Shown: positions 1-8,100 of the stretch, one piece after another
How positions within the stretch are numbered: the first letter of the stretch is position 1
How the letters are laid out: each line of letters opens with the position of its first letter
From: an uncultured Clostridium sp.
Lineage (GTDB): Bacteria > Bacillota > Clostridia > Oscillospirales > Acutalibacteraceae
Length of the DNA: 21,706 nt
NCBI GenBank assembly: GCA_958422185.1
Contig: CATZNW010000031.1
Span: forward strand, 1-21,706
Direction: 5' to 3'
Notes under the pieces: model-generated
What the model was told of the DNA's origin: nothing
Databases searched by the model: none
Seen by the model: the letters and a program-made list of their open reading frames with translations, nothing else
Position numbers and translations under genes: made by a program

Positions 1-93
1 AAGGATACGCTCGGTAGTTGTTGTTTTACCGGCATCAATGTGCGCCATAATACCAATATTTCTTGTCTTTTCAAGAGATACTTTTCTTGGCAT
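1..93 (-). CDS. fusA: Elongation factor G, N-terminal fragment (partial)
   Basis: Only the first 31 codons lie in the window; the gene continues past the left edge. The translation begins MPRKVSLEKTRNIGIMAHID and continues AGKTTTTERIL. This is the EF-G N-terminus with the G1/P-loop (AHIDAGKTTTTER) that binds GTP. EF-G is the cytoplasmic GTPase that moves tRNA and mRNA through the ribosome. The ATG at 91-93 follows a strong Shine-Dalgarno (AGGAGGA, complement of 98-104). It lies 26 bases after the rpsG stop, so it is the last visible gene of the rpoB-rpoC-rpsL-rpsG-fusA operon. The TAATC at the rpsG stop and the GATTA beside the fusA Shine-Dalgarno could form a weak 5-bp hairpin in the gap. 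Confidence 0.95.
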   Translation of the reverse strand, partial: MPRKVSLEKTRNIGIMAHIDAGKTTTTERIL

Positions 94-119
94 AATATCC
101 TCCTAATCTGATTATGGGA

Positions 120-590
120 TTAATATCTGAAATGAGCAAAAGCCTTGTTTGCCTCTGCCATTTTATGAGTATCATCACATTTCTTAACTGCGCCGCCTGT
201 TTTATTAACAGCGTCCATAATCTCCGCAGCAAGGCGTTCCTTCATAGTTCTTTCGGAACGCAGACGGGCATAAGCCGTGATCCAGCGCAGACCGAGAGTC
301 TGGCGCCTTTCGGGGCGGACCTCAAGCGGAACCTGATAGGTTGCGCCGCCGACACGGCGAGCCTTTACCTCAAGGGTAGGCATAACGTTTTCCATTGCGG
401 CCTGGAAAGCCTCAAGGGGATCGTTACCCGTTTTTTCCTTAATGATGTCGAACGCGCCGTAAACGATTTTCTGCGCGACACCTTTTTTTCCGTCATACAT
501 GATATTGTTGATAAGACGCGTTACAAGCTTTGAGTTGTAAAGCGGATCAGGCAACACATCACGCTTAGCGATTTGGCCTCTTCTTGGCAT
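120..590 (-). CDS. rpsG: 30S ribosomal protein S7
   Basis: The product is 156 residues, the normal bacterial length, starting MPRRGQIAKRDVLPDPLYNS. It carries the conserved S7 segments LVTRLINNIMYDGKKGVAQ, VGGATYQVPLEVRPERR and ITAYARLRSERTMKERLA. S7 is a primary 16S rRNA-binding protein that nucleates assembly of the 30S head and lines the E/P-site mRNA path. The ATG at 588-590 has a strong Shine-Dalgarno, AAGGAGGG, about 8 bases upstream. The gene lies between rpsL (139-base gap) and fusA (26-base gap), the standard str-operon order. In enterobacteria S7 represses this operon by binding the rpsL-rpsG gap. Whether that applies here is not shown, but the gap is long enough to hold a control element. 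Confidence 0.98.
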   Translation of the reverse strand: MPRRGQIAKRDVLPDPLYNSKLVTRLINNIMYDGKKGVAQKIVYGAFDIIKEKTGNDPLEAFQAAMENVMPTLEVKARRVGGATYQVPLEVRPERRQTLGLRWITAYARLRSERTMKERLAAEIMDAVNKTGGAVKKCDDTHKMAEANKAFAHFRY

Positions 591-729
591 CTTCGCTTCC
601 CTCCTTCATAAATAATAATGAGTTCATAGGTACTCGGTTTTCCCGTGGAGTCAACAAGTAGGCTATACCGCATATACATTATATAATATAAAAGGTATAA
701 ACTATTGTTTTTCCGATTGGGGTAACTGC
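591..729 (-). promoter_or_regulatory. rpsL-rpsG intercistronic region, candidate RNA control element
   Basis: This 139-base gap is long for neighbouring ribosomal genes that share an operon. On the mRNA strand it holds, in order: (1) CAATAGTTTATACCTTT (707 to 691), complementary to the rpsL ribosome binding site and TTG start; (2) an AT-rich near-palindrome around 672-690 that includes a TATAAT-like hexamer (complement of 678-683) but no convincing -35 box; (3) a local hairpin option pairing 694-699 with 664-669 (TATACC/GGTATA), which competes with item 1; (4) a small bulged hairpin, ACT-CGG-GAAAA-CCG-AGT, around 630-650; (5) the rpsG Shine-Dalgarno. The known S7 operator of E. coli sits in the equivalent gap. 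I see no clear primary-sequence match to it. Confidence 0.5.
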
Positions 730-1152
730 TTATTTCTTTGCAGCTTTCGGCCTCTTTGCGCCGTATTTTGAACGGGCCTGCATTCTGCCGTTTACGCCCT
801 GCGTATCAAGAGTTCCGCGGATGATGTGATAACGCACACCGGGAAGGTCCTTAACACGGCCGCCGCGCACCATAACAACAGAGTGCTCCTGAAGGTTGTG
901 GCCTACGCCGGGAATATAAGCCGAAACTTCCATTCCGTTTGTAAGACGAACACGGGCGATCTTGCGAAGCGCGGAATTAGGCTTTTTAGGGGTAGCAGTT
1001 TTAACTGCCGTGCAAACGCCGCGCTTTTGCGGAGAGCAGTTATCGTTCATAACGTTCTTCTTTGTATTCAGGCTCTTTAAAAGTGCGGGCGCCTTGGCCT
1101 TTTTCTCTACAGACTTTCTGCCTGTTCTGACTAACTGATTAAAGGTAGGCAA
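730..1152 (-). CDS. rpsL: 30S ribosomal protein S12
   Basis: The product is 140 residues starting (TTG)PTFNQLVRTGRKS, matching the family start MPTxNQLVRxGR. I chose the TTG at 1150-1152 because the family N-terminus begins there and AAAGGAG lies 10 bases upstream. No ATG or GTG in frame fits. The core SPQKRGVCTAV, TPKKPNSALRK and RVKDLPGVRYH is intact. It includes the decoding-centre lysines and proline whose mutation gives streptomycin resistance elsewhere; here they are the wild-type residues. S12 sits at the A-site decoding centre of the 30S subunit. The length matches the longer Firmicutes form rather than the 124-residue enterobacterial one. The start region can pair with the segment after the stop codon, and the leader is highly structured (separate entries). 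Confidence 0.96.
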   Translation of the reverse strand: MPTFNQLVRTGRKSVEKKAKAPALLKSLNTKKNVMNDNCSPQKRGVCTAVKTATPKKPNSALRKIARVRLTNGMEVSAYIPGVGHNLQEHSVVMVRGGRVKDLPGVRYHIIRGTLDTQGVNGRMQARSKYGAKRPKAAKK

Positions 1153-1169
1153 TAGTTTATATCTCCTTT
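1150..1169 (-). promoter_or_regulatory. rpsL ribosome binding site with TTG start, paired to a distal segment
   Basis: The mRNA reads AAAGGAG, then ATATAAACTA, then the TTG start. The non-ATG start follows a good Shine-Dalgarno with 10-base spacing. AAAGG and TATAAACTATTG are perfectly complementary to CCTTT and CAATAGTTTATA at 691-707, just past the rpsL stop, leaving AGA bulged. The Shine-Dalgarno core and the start codon are therefore both inside the potential duplex. Confidence 0.7.
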
Positions 1170-1173
1170 CTGT

Positions 1174-1275
1174 AAAATTTATGCGCTTTATGTGCGCATA
1201 AACCGGCGTTCTTACAACATAAAAACGCCCGTTTACACGCACATATTGAGGCGGGCATAAAGCCTGCCTCAATAT
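1174..1275 (-). promoter_or_regulatory. Structured rpsL leader with mutually exclusive hairpins
   Basis: The 201-base gap after rpoC contains three hairpins on the mRNA strand. Hairpin A (1243-1275) has 14-base arms around a TTTAT loop, with one A/C mismatch. Hairpin B (1191-1243) has 20-base arms around a 13-base loop, with one G/G mismatch and two G-U pairs. Hairpin C (1178-1202) has perfect 9-base arms, TTTATGCGC and GCGCATAAA, with a 7-base loop, and is followed by TTTT and then the rpsL Shine-Dalgarno. B and C share 1191-1202, so only one can form at a time. A and B abut and have no U-tract, so they do not look like plain terminators. C with its short U-run could be a weak terminator or could crowd the ribosome binding site. 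I recognise no known leader family in it. Confidence 0.6.
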
Positions 1276-1353
1276 TTTGTGCATTAGTGCCAAAACAATT
1301 AAAAATCTTTGTTAATTATGCTGTTTTTGCTATTCACACAATTACCAAGTATA

Positions 1354-4300
1354 TCACTCGGAAGCACTGTTTGTCAATAGCTTTTGAAGCTGTTCAAGGT
1401 TTAAAATTTCTTCCGAGCCCTCCGATGAAAGATAGCTTGGAATAACATCAACTTCACGGAAGACATCCATACCCGTGCCGGCAGGAACGAGTTTACCGAT
1501 GATAACGTTCTCCTTAAGGCCGATAAGCGGATCGACCTTGCCCTTGATCGCTGCGTCTGTAAGAACTCTTGTTGTTTCCTGGAAAGACGCGGCCGAAAGG
1601 AATGAATCCGTTGCAAGCGAAGCCTTTGTGATTCCCATAAGGACAGGTGTGCGCGTTGCTTTTTTAAGGTCTTTTTCGCCCGCGGCGATCCTTGCGTCGA
1701 TCTTATCGTTTGCTTCCTCTACCTCTGAAACGTCAACCATGGTGCCGGAAACAAGATCCGTATCGCCGGCGTCGTCGACCGTACATTTCTTAAGCATCTG
1801 GCGAACGATTACCTCGATATGCTTATCGTTGATGTCAACACCCTGGGTACGGTAAGCGAACTGAACTTCCTGAATAAGGTAATTATAAACAGCCTCTTCG
1901 CCAAGGATAGCAAGAATATCGTTCGGATTCTTTGAGCCGTAAGTGAGTTCCTGGCCTTTAGCAACATGAGCGCCTTCTGTGATCTCTTCGCGGATCCTGA
2001 ATCCGTAAGGCACAAGATATTTCTTCTCCTCAAGGGTCTCCTCGTTTGTAACAACGATATGCTGCGCCTTTTTAACTTCTTCAAACCTTACGGTACCGTC
2101 GATCTCGGAAAGGATCGCATACTGTTTCGGCTTTCTGGCCTCGAAAAGCTCCTCAACTCTGGGAAGACCCTGTGTAATATCCTCTCCGCCTGCGATACCG
2201 CCGGTGTGGAAGGTTCTCATTGTAAGCTGCGTACCCGGCTCACCGATAGACTGAGCTGCAATAATGCCGACCGCTTCGCCGACCTGAACCGGTTCGTTGA
2301 ACGCAAGGTTTGATCCATAGCACTTGCGGCAAACGCCGTGACGTGATTTACATGTGATAAGGGAGCGGATCTTAACCTCCGTAATGCCGGCAGCAACGAT
2401 TCTATCCGCCGCCTCTTTTGATATCATCTCATCAGGAGAAGCAAGGACTTCACCTGTGGCCGGATCGGTAACCTCATTAAGCGGGAACCTGCCCACGAGA
2501 CGCTCGTTAAGGGATTCAAGCTCACGGTTGCCGTCCATGATAGCCTTAACGATAATGCCTTCGGTACATCCGCAGTCATCATCACGAATAATAACATCCT
2601 GTGAAACGTCTACAAGACGTCTTGTAAGGTAACCCGAGTCCGCTGTACGAAGAGCCGTATCCGCAAGGCCTTTACGCGCACCTCTTGAAGAGATGAAGTA
2701 TTCCAGAATATTCAGGCCTTCACGGTAGTTTGCGCGGATCGGGATCTCGATGGTTTTACCGGCCGTATTTGCAATAAGTCCGCGCATGCCGGCGAGCTGA
2801 CGAAGCTGAGCAGTACTGCCTCGGGCACCGGAGTCAACCATCATGTGAATGGGGTTGTGCGTGCCGTCAAAATTAGAAGTAAGCTCATTCGTAACCTTAT
2901 TTGTGCAGTCTTCCCACGCCTTGATAACGGCGGCCGAGCGCTCGTCATTTGTGATAAGACCGTAGTTATAATTGAGCGTAATCTCGTCAACCTTTTTTTC
3001 CGCCTCGTCAAGGAAGGTCTTCTTTGCCTCCGGTATCAGCGCGTCGCAAACGGCAACAGTCGTGCCGGATACGGTTGAATACTTATAACCCTGAGCCTTG
3101 ATAGCATCGAGCGCGACAGATGCAACGGAAACACCGTGAACAGAGATGAGCTTGTCAACTATCTTGCCGAGTTCACCTTTCTTAACAACAAAATCGATCT
3201 CCGGCTTGAACTCAAGCTTCGGATCAGAACGGTCTACGAATCCGAGATCCTGCGGGATCGGATTATTAAAGATGACTCTGCCTATGGTGGTTATGATGAC
3301 TGCGCTCTTTGTGCCGTCCTGCGTTTCCTTTGATACGCGGATCCTGGCAGGAGAGTGCATGCCGAGCGAGCCTTCCTGATAAGCCATCATTGCTTCGTCT
3401 TTATCTCTGTAAATATGATAGGATTTGTATATGGAAAACTCTGAAACGAGTTCTTCGTCTGCATCGGCGCAAAGCAACTGGGCATCCGTATATCTTCCGC
3501 CTGTTCTGGCCTTTACATCCTCGAACGTTATTTCTTTGGTTCTTTCCGCGTCTTCAAAAAATCTCGGCTGTCCCGGTTCGCCTTCTTTGATCATTGTAAG
3601 ATAGTATGAACCGATAACCATATCCTGAGTGGGAACGGTTACGGGTTTACCGTCCGACGGCTTGAGCAGATTGTTTGCTGCCAGCATAAGGAGCCTTGCC
3701 TCTGCCTGCGCCTCGGCTGAAAGCGGAACGTGAACGGCCATCTGGTCACCGTCAAAGTCCGCGTTGAACGCCGTACAAGCAAGCGGATGAAGCTTGATAG
3801 CCCTGCCCTCAACCAGGACCGGCTCAAAGGCCTGAATACCAAGGCGGTGAAGCGTGGGAGCACGGTTGAGCATTACGGGGTGATCCTTGATAACGACCTC
3901 AAGAGCATCCCATACGGCGGGATCCTGCGCTCTTTCAACCTTTTTCCTTGCGGATTTGATATTGGAAGCAGCGCCCGTTGCAACAAGACGTTTCATAACA
4001 AACGGCTTGAAAAGCTCAATTGCCATTTCTTTAGGAAGACCGCACTGATGCATTTTAAGTTCCGGACCTACTACTATAACGGAACGGCCGGAGTAGTCAA
4101 CACGTTTGCCGAGAAGGTTCTGACGGAAACGGCCCTGCTTACCCTTGAGCATATCTGAAAGGGATTTGAGAGGACGGTTGCTCGGACCTGTAACCGGTCT
4201 GCCGCGGCGGCCGTTGTCTATAAGCGCGTCTACTGCTTCCTGAAGCATTCTCTTTTCGTTTCTGACGATTATATCGGGAGCCCCGAGCTCAAGAAGTCTT

Positions 4301-5106
4301 TTAAGACGGTTGTTTCTGTTTATGACCCTTCTGTAAAGATCGTTAAGGTCAGACGTGGCAAATCTGCCGCCGTCGAGCTGGACCATAGGTCTGATATCCG
4401 GCGGAATAACGGGAATCACATCTAGGATCATCCACTCAAGCTTATTACCGCTCTTGCAGAATGCATCTACAACATCAAGCCTCTTAAGCAGGCGGACTCT
4501 CTTCTGCCCCGTGGCATTCTCCAGTTCAGCGTTAAGCTCATCGCGAAGCTGGAAAACGTCAATATCCTGAAGCAGTTTTTTAATAGCTTCAGCACCCATG
4601 CCGGCTTCGAAATCATCCTCATAACGCTCACGCATATCGGCGTATTCCTTTTCGTTGAGGATCTGCATTTTCTCAAGCGGGGTATCGCCGGGATCTGTAA
4701 CGATATAAAGCGCGAAATAAAGAACCTTTTCAAGATAACGCGGGCTTATATCAAGTACAAGTCCAAGACGGCTGGGTATTCCCTTGAAATACCAGATATG
4801 GGACACGGGAGCCGCAAGCTCAATATGGCCCATACGCTCACGCCTAACCTTTGAGCGGGTTATCTCAACGCCGCAGCGTTCGCAGATCTTGCCTTTATAA
4901 CGGATCCTTTTATACTTTCCGCAGTGGCACTCCCAATCCTTGGTGGGCCCGAATATCTTTTCACAGTAAAGGCCGTCCTTCTCAGGCTTAAGAGTTCTGT
5001 AATTTATGGTTTCCGGCTTCGTGACCTCACCGTAAGACCACTCGCGGATCTTTTCCGGAGAGGCAAGGCCGATTCTTATTGAACTGAATTCATTCTGATT
5101 TTCCAT
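1354..5106 (-). CDS. rpoC: DNA-directed RNA polymerase subunit beta'
   Basis: The product is 1250 residues. The N-terminal zinc site uses C60, C62, C75 and C78 (CHCGK, CERC). The catalytic NADFDGDQ loop is at 448-455, with the three Mg2+-binding aspartates D450, D452 and D454. The second zinc cluster (CGCTEG, then CKSRHGVCRKCYG) and the trigger-loop segment MRTFHTGGIAGG are present. With RpoB it forms the active site and the DNA/RNA channel of RNA polymerase. The ATG at 5104-5106 follows AAAGGAG with 9-base spacing and lies 50 bases after the rpoB stop, so the two are co-transcribed. The length is close to other Firmicutes and lacks the large insertions of E. coli (1407 residues). All key motifs look normal. 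Confidence 0.98.
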   Translation of the reverse strand: MENQNEFSSIRIGLASPEKIREWSYGEVTKPETINYRTLKPEKDGLYCEKIFGPTKDWECHCGKYKRIRYKGKICERCGVEITRSKVRRERMGHIELAAPVSHIWYFKGIPSRLGLVLDISPRYLEKVLYFALYIVTDPGDTPLEKMQILNEKEYADMRERYEDDFEAGMGAEAIKKLLQDIDVFQLRDELNAELENATGQKRVRLLKRLDVVDAFCKSGNKLEWMILDVIPVIPPDIRPMVQLDGGRFATSDLNDLYRRVINRNNRLKRLLELGAPDIIVRNEKRMLQEAVDALIDNGRRGRPVTGPSNRPLKSLSDMLKGKQGRFRQNLLGKRVDYSGRSVIVVGPELKMHQCGLPKEMAIELFKPFVMKRLVATGAASNIKSARKKVERAQDPAVWDALEVVIKDHPVMLNRAPTLHRLGIQAFEPVLVEGRAIKLHPLACTAFNADFDGDQMAVHVPLSAEAQAEARLLMLAANNLLKPSDGKPVTVPTQDMVIGSYYLTMIKEGEPGQPRFFEDAERTKEITFEDVKARTGGRYTDAQLLCADADEELVSEFSIYKSYHIYRDKDEAMMAYQEGSLGMHSPARIRVSKETQDGTKSAVIITTIGRVIFNNPIPQDLGFVDRSDPKLEFKPEIDFVVKKGELGKIVDKLISVHGVSVASVALDAIKAQGYKYSTVSGTTVAVCDALIPEAKKTFLDEAEKKVDEITLNYNYGLITNDERSAAVIKAWEDCTNKVTNELTSNFDGTHNPIHMMVDSGARGSTAQLRQLAGMRGLIANTAGKTIEIPIRANYREGLNILEYFISSRGARKGLADTALRTADSGYLTRRLVDVSQDVIIRDDDCGCTEGIIVKAIMDGNRELESLNERLVGRFPLNEVTDPATGEVLASPDEMISKEAADRIVAAGITEVKIRSLITCKSRHGVCRKCYGSNLAFNEPVQVGEAVGIIAAQSIGEPGTQLTMRTFHTGGIAGGEDITQGLPRVEELFEARKPKQYAILSEIDGTVRFEEVKKAQHIVVTNEETLEEKKYLVPYGFRIREEITEGAHVAKGQELTYGSKNPNDILAILGEEAVYNYLIQEVQFAYRTQGVDINDKHIEVIVRQMLKKCTVDDAGDTDLVSGTMVDVSEVEEANDKIDARIAAGEKDLKKATRTPVLMGITKASLATDSFLSAASFQETTRVLTDAAIKGKVDPLIGLKENVIIGKLVPAGTGMDVFREVDVIPSYLSSEGSEEILNLEQLQKLLTNSASE

Positions 5107-5156
5107 TTGGAAGCACTCCTTTATATATAATGTAATGCAGGTTTTCGGCCGGCTGA

Positions 5157-8100
5157 TTATTCGTCATAATCATCGTTCTGCGGATCGTTAAAAAGACCAT
5201 CCATATCAGAACCCTGGCCTGCTTCCTCGCCGTTTTCCTCAGCTTCCTGAATGTTGTAGCCGTCACTGTTTGCATCAAAATCATTAACCTCGGAAAAAGC
5301 GTGTTCATCTATCGGCTGAATTTCCGTGCCGTCGTCAATATCCTGCTTAAGCTCAACCTCATTGCCGTTCTTATCCCTAAGCTGAACATCAAGGCCGAGG
5401 GCCTGAAGTTCCTTAAACAGAACCTTAAAGGATTCCGGCGTGCCGGCGGGCGGGATATTTTCGCCCTTGACGATGGCCTCATACGTTTTAACTCTGCCCG
5501 TGACATCATCAGATTTAACAGTGATGATCTCCTGAAGAGTGTAAGCCGCGCCGTATGCCTCAAGAGCCCAAACTTCCATTTCACCAAAACGCTGGCCGCC
5601 GAACTGGGCTTTACCGCCGAGCGGCTGCTGGGTTACCATGCTGTAAGGACCGGTTGAGCGGGCATGGATCTTATCATCAACAAGATGATGGAGTTTTAGG
5701 TAATACATATATCCAACTGTTATCGGATTATCAAATTTCTCTCCCGTTCTGCCGTCCGTAAGGATCGTTTTTCCGTCCTCAGAAAGGCCGGCAAGACGCA
5801 GACATTCGCGGATATCGTCTTCGTGTGCGCCGTCAAAAACAGGTGTGCACATTTTCCAGCCAAGCGCCTTTGCAGCGTAGCCGAGATGCACCTCAAGCAC
5901 CTGACCGATGTTCATACGCGAAGGTACGCCGAGAGGGTTAAGAACGATATCGAGCGGTCTGCCGTCCGGAAGAAACGGCATATCCTCCTGCGGGAGCACG
6001 CGGGAAACAACGCCTTTGTTTCCGTGGCGGCCCGCCATCTTATCGCCCACCTGGATCTTTCTCTTCTGAGCAATATAGATCCTTACTTTCTTATTTACAC
6101 CCGGACTGAGTTCTTCGCAGTTTCTGCGTTCAAAATGCTTAACGTCAACAACGATACCGTATTCCCCGTGAGGAACGCGCAGCGAAGTATCTCTGACTTC
6201 CCTTGCCTTTTCACCGAAGATCGCACGAAGCAGTCTTTCTTCAGCGGTAAGCTCCGTCTCGCCCTTTGGAGTTACCTTGCCCACAAGGATATCGCCTGTA
6301 TGGACTTCGGCGCCAACGCGGATGATTCCGTTTTCATCAAGATCCTTAAGCGCGTCTTCACCTACATTCGGTATATCACGCGTGATCTCCTCGGGCCCGA
6401 GCTTTGTGTCCCTTGCCTCGACCTCGTGCTCCTCTATATGGATCGAGGTGTAAACGTCATCGCGCACCATTTTTTCATTTATAAGGACAGCGTCCTCATA
6501 GTTGTAGCCTTCCCAGGTCATAAAACCTATAAGGGCGTTTTTGCCGAGGGAGATTTCGCCGTTGCAGGTTGCGGGGCCGTCAGCGATGACCTGCCCTGCT
6601 TCTACCTTCTGACGGATCGAAACGATGGGCCTCTGGTTAATACATGTATCCTGGTTTGAGCCGCTGAATTTAATGAGCTCATACCTGTCCACATCGCCTT
6701 TTTTAACGGTGATCTCAATAGAATCAGCGTCTACCGCGGTAACCGTACCGCCGCGTTTTGCGATAACGACAACTCCGGAGTCATAAGCAGCTTTATATTC
6801 CATGCCGGTACCTACAACAGGCGCTTCTGTTTTAAGAAGCGGAACTGCCTGCCGCTGCATGTTGGCACCCATAAGGGCACGGTTTGCATCGTCATTTTCA
6901 AGGAACGGGATCATTGCCGTAGCAACGGAAACTACCATTTTAGGCGAAACGTCCATAAAGTCTACCTTTTCCGGCTCACAGGTGATGAATTCATCTCTGT
7001 GGCGGCAGGTAACGCGCTTATTGGTGAACCTGCCCTTATCGTCAAGCGGTTCGTTAGCCTGGGCAACGACATAATTATCTTCAACATCCGCCGTCATGTA
7101 AACGACCTCAGACGTTACAATGCCTGTTTTCTTATCCACCCTGCGGTAAGGCGCCTCAATAAATCCGTACTCATTGAGGCGGCTGTAACATGCAAGATAG
7201 GAGATAAGGCCGATATTCGGGCCTTCAGGAGTTTCTATGGGGCACATTCTGCCGTAATGTGTATAGTGAACGTCGCGCACCTCGAATCCGGCTCTGTCCC
7301 TTGAAAGGCCGCCGGGGCCGAGAGCGGAAAGCCTTCTCTTATGAGTGAGTTCCGCAAGCGGATTGTTCTGATCCATGAACTGTGAAAGCGGAGACGAGCC
7401 GAAAAATTCTTTTATCGCGGCAACAACAGGACGTATATTGATAAGCGCCTGCGGCGTGATCTCATCTCCGTTGTCCTGAGCCTGAAGAGTCATTCTTTCA
7501 CGGATAACTCTTTCCATTCTTGAAAATCCGATCCTTACCTGGTTTTGAAGGAGCTCACCCACCGCTCTGATACGGCGGTTTCCGAGATGATCGATATCAT
7601 CGGTGGTGCCGATCCCGTGAGCAATATTGATAAGATAAGACACGGAGGCAAAAATATCATCGGTAACAATGTGTTTCGGAACGAGCTCGTCTGCGTGAAT
7701 CCGGATCTCTTCCCTGAGCATATCCTCATCATCGCCGCATTTTTCGAGCAGTTCGGAAAGAACTCTGTAAGAAACTTTTTCGCTTATGCCATACGGCTTG
7801 CAGTCAAAGCCAACATATTTGTCGATATCTACCATGCCGTTTGAAACGATTTTTACTTCTTTGCCGTCCGCGTCAACGAACGCGTACATAACCCCGGCGT
7901 TTTCAATTTCAAGTGCTTTTTCTTTATCGATCTTATCGCCGGCGTCCGCAAGAAACTCGCCCTGGGGAGAGATTACGGGCTGGGTAAGCGTGCAGCCGAT
8001 CAGTCTGTCGCTTATAGCAAGCTTTTTATTATATTTATATCTGCCCACTCTTGAAAGATCATATCTGTGCGGATCAAAGAAAAGGCCGTCAAGATGAGCC

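Noticed and set aside
1243..1275. Hairpin A as the rpoC intrinsic terminator
   Set aside because: No U-run follows it on the mRNA strand (GTGCGTG follows), so it is more likely part of the rpsL leader.
1153..1293. Extension of the rpsL frame upstream to an ATG (47 extra residues)
   Set aside because: The extra residues do not match S12, the family N-terminus begins at the TTG, and the stretch is filled with hairpins and the Shine-Dalgarno.
1276..1353. Separate rpsL promoter after rpoC
   Set aside because: CATAAT-like and TTGTGT-like boxes are only 15 bases apart and poor matches; not strong enough to list.
5823..6659. Open frame of 278 codons on the plus strand
   Set aside because: It is wholly antisense to conserved rpoB codons, has no recognisable domain and no supported start.
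7321..7400. Rifampicin-resistance changes in rpoB
   Set aside because: The residues equivalent to E. coli D516, H526 and S531 are wild type; the proline at the Q510 position is not one I can link to resistance.
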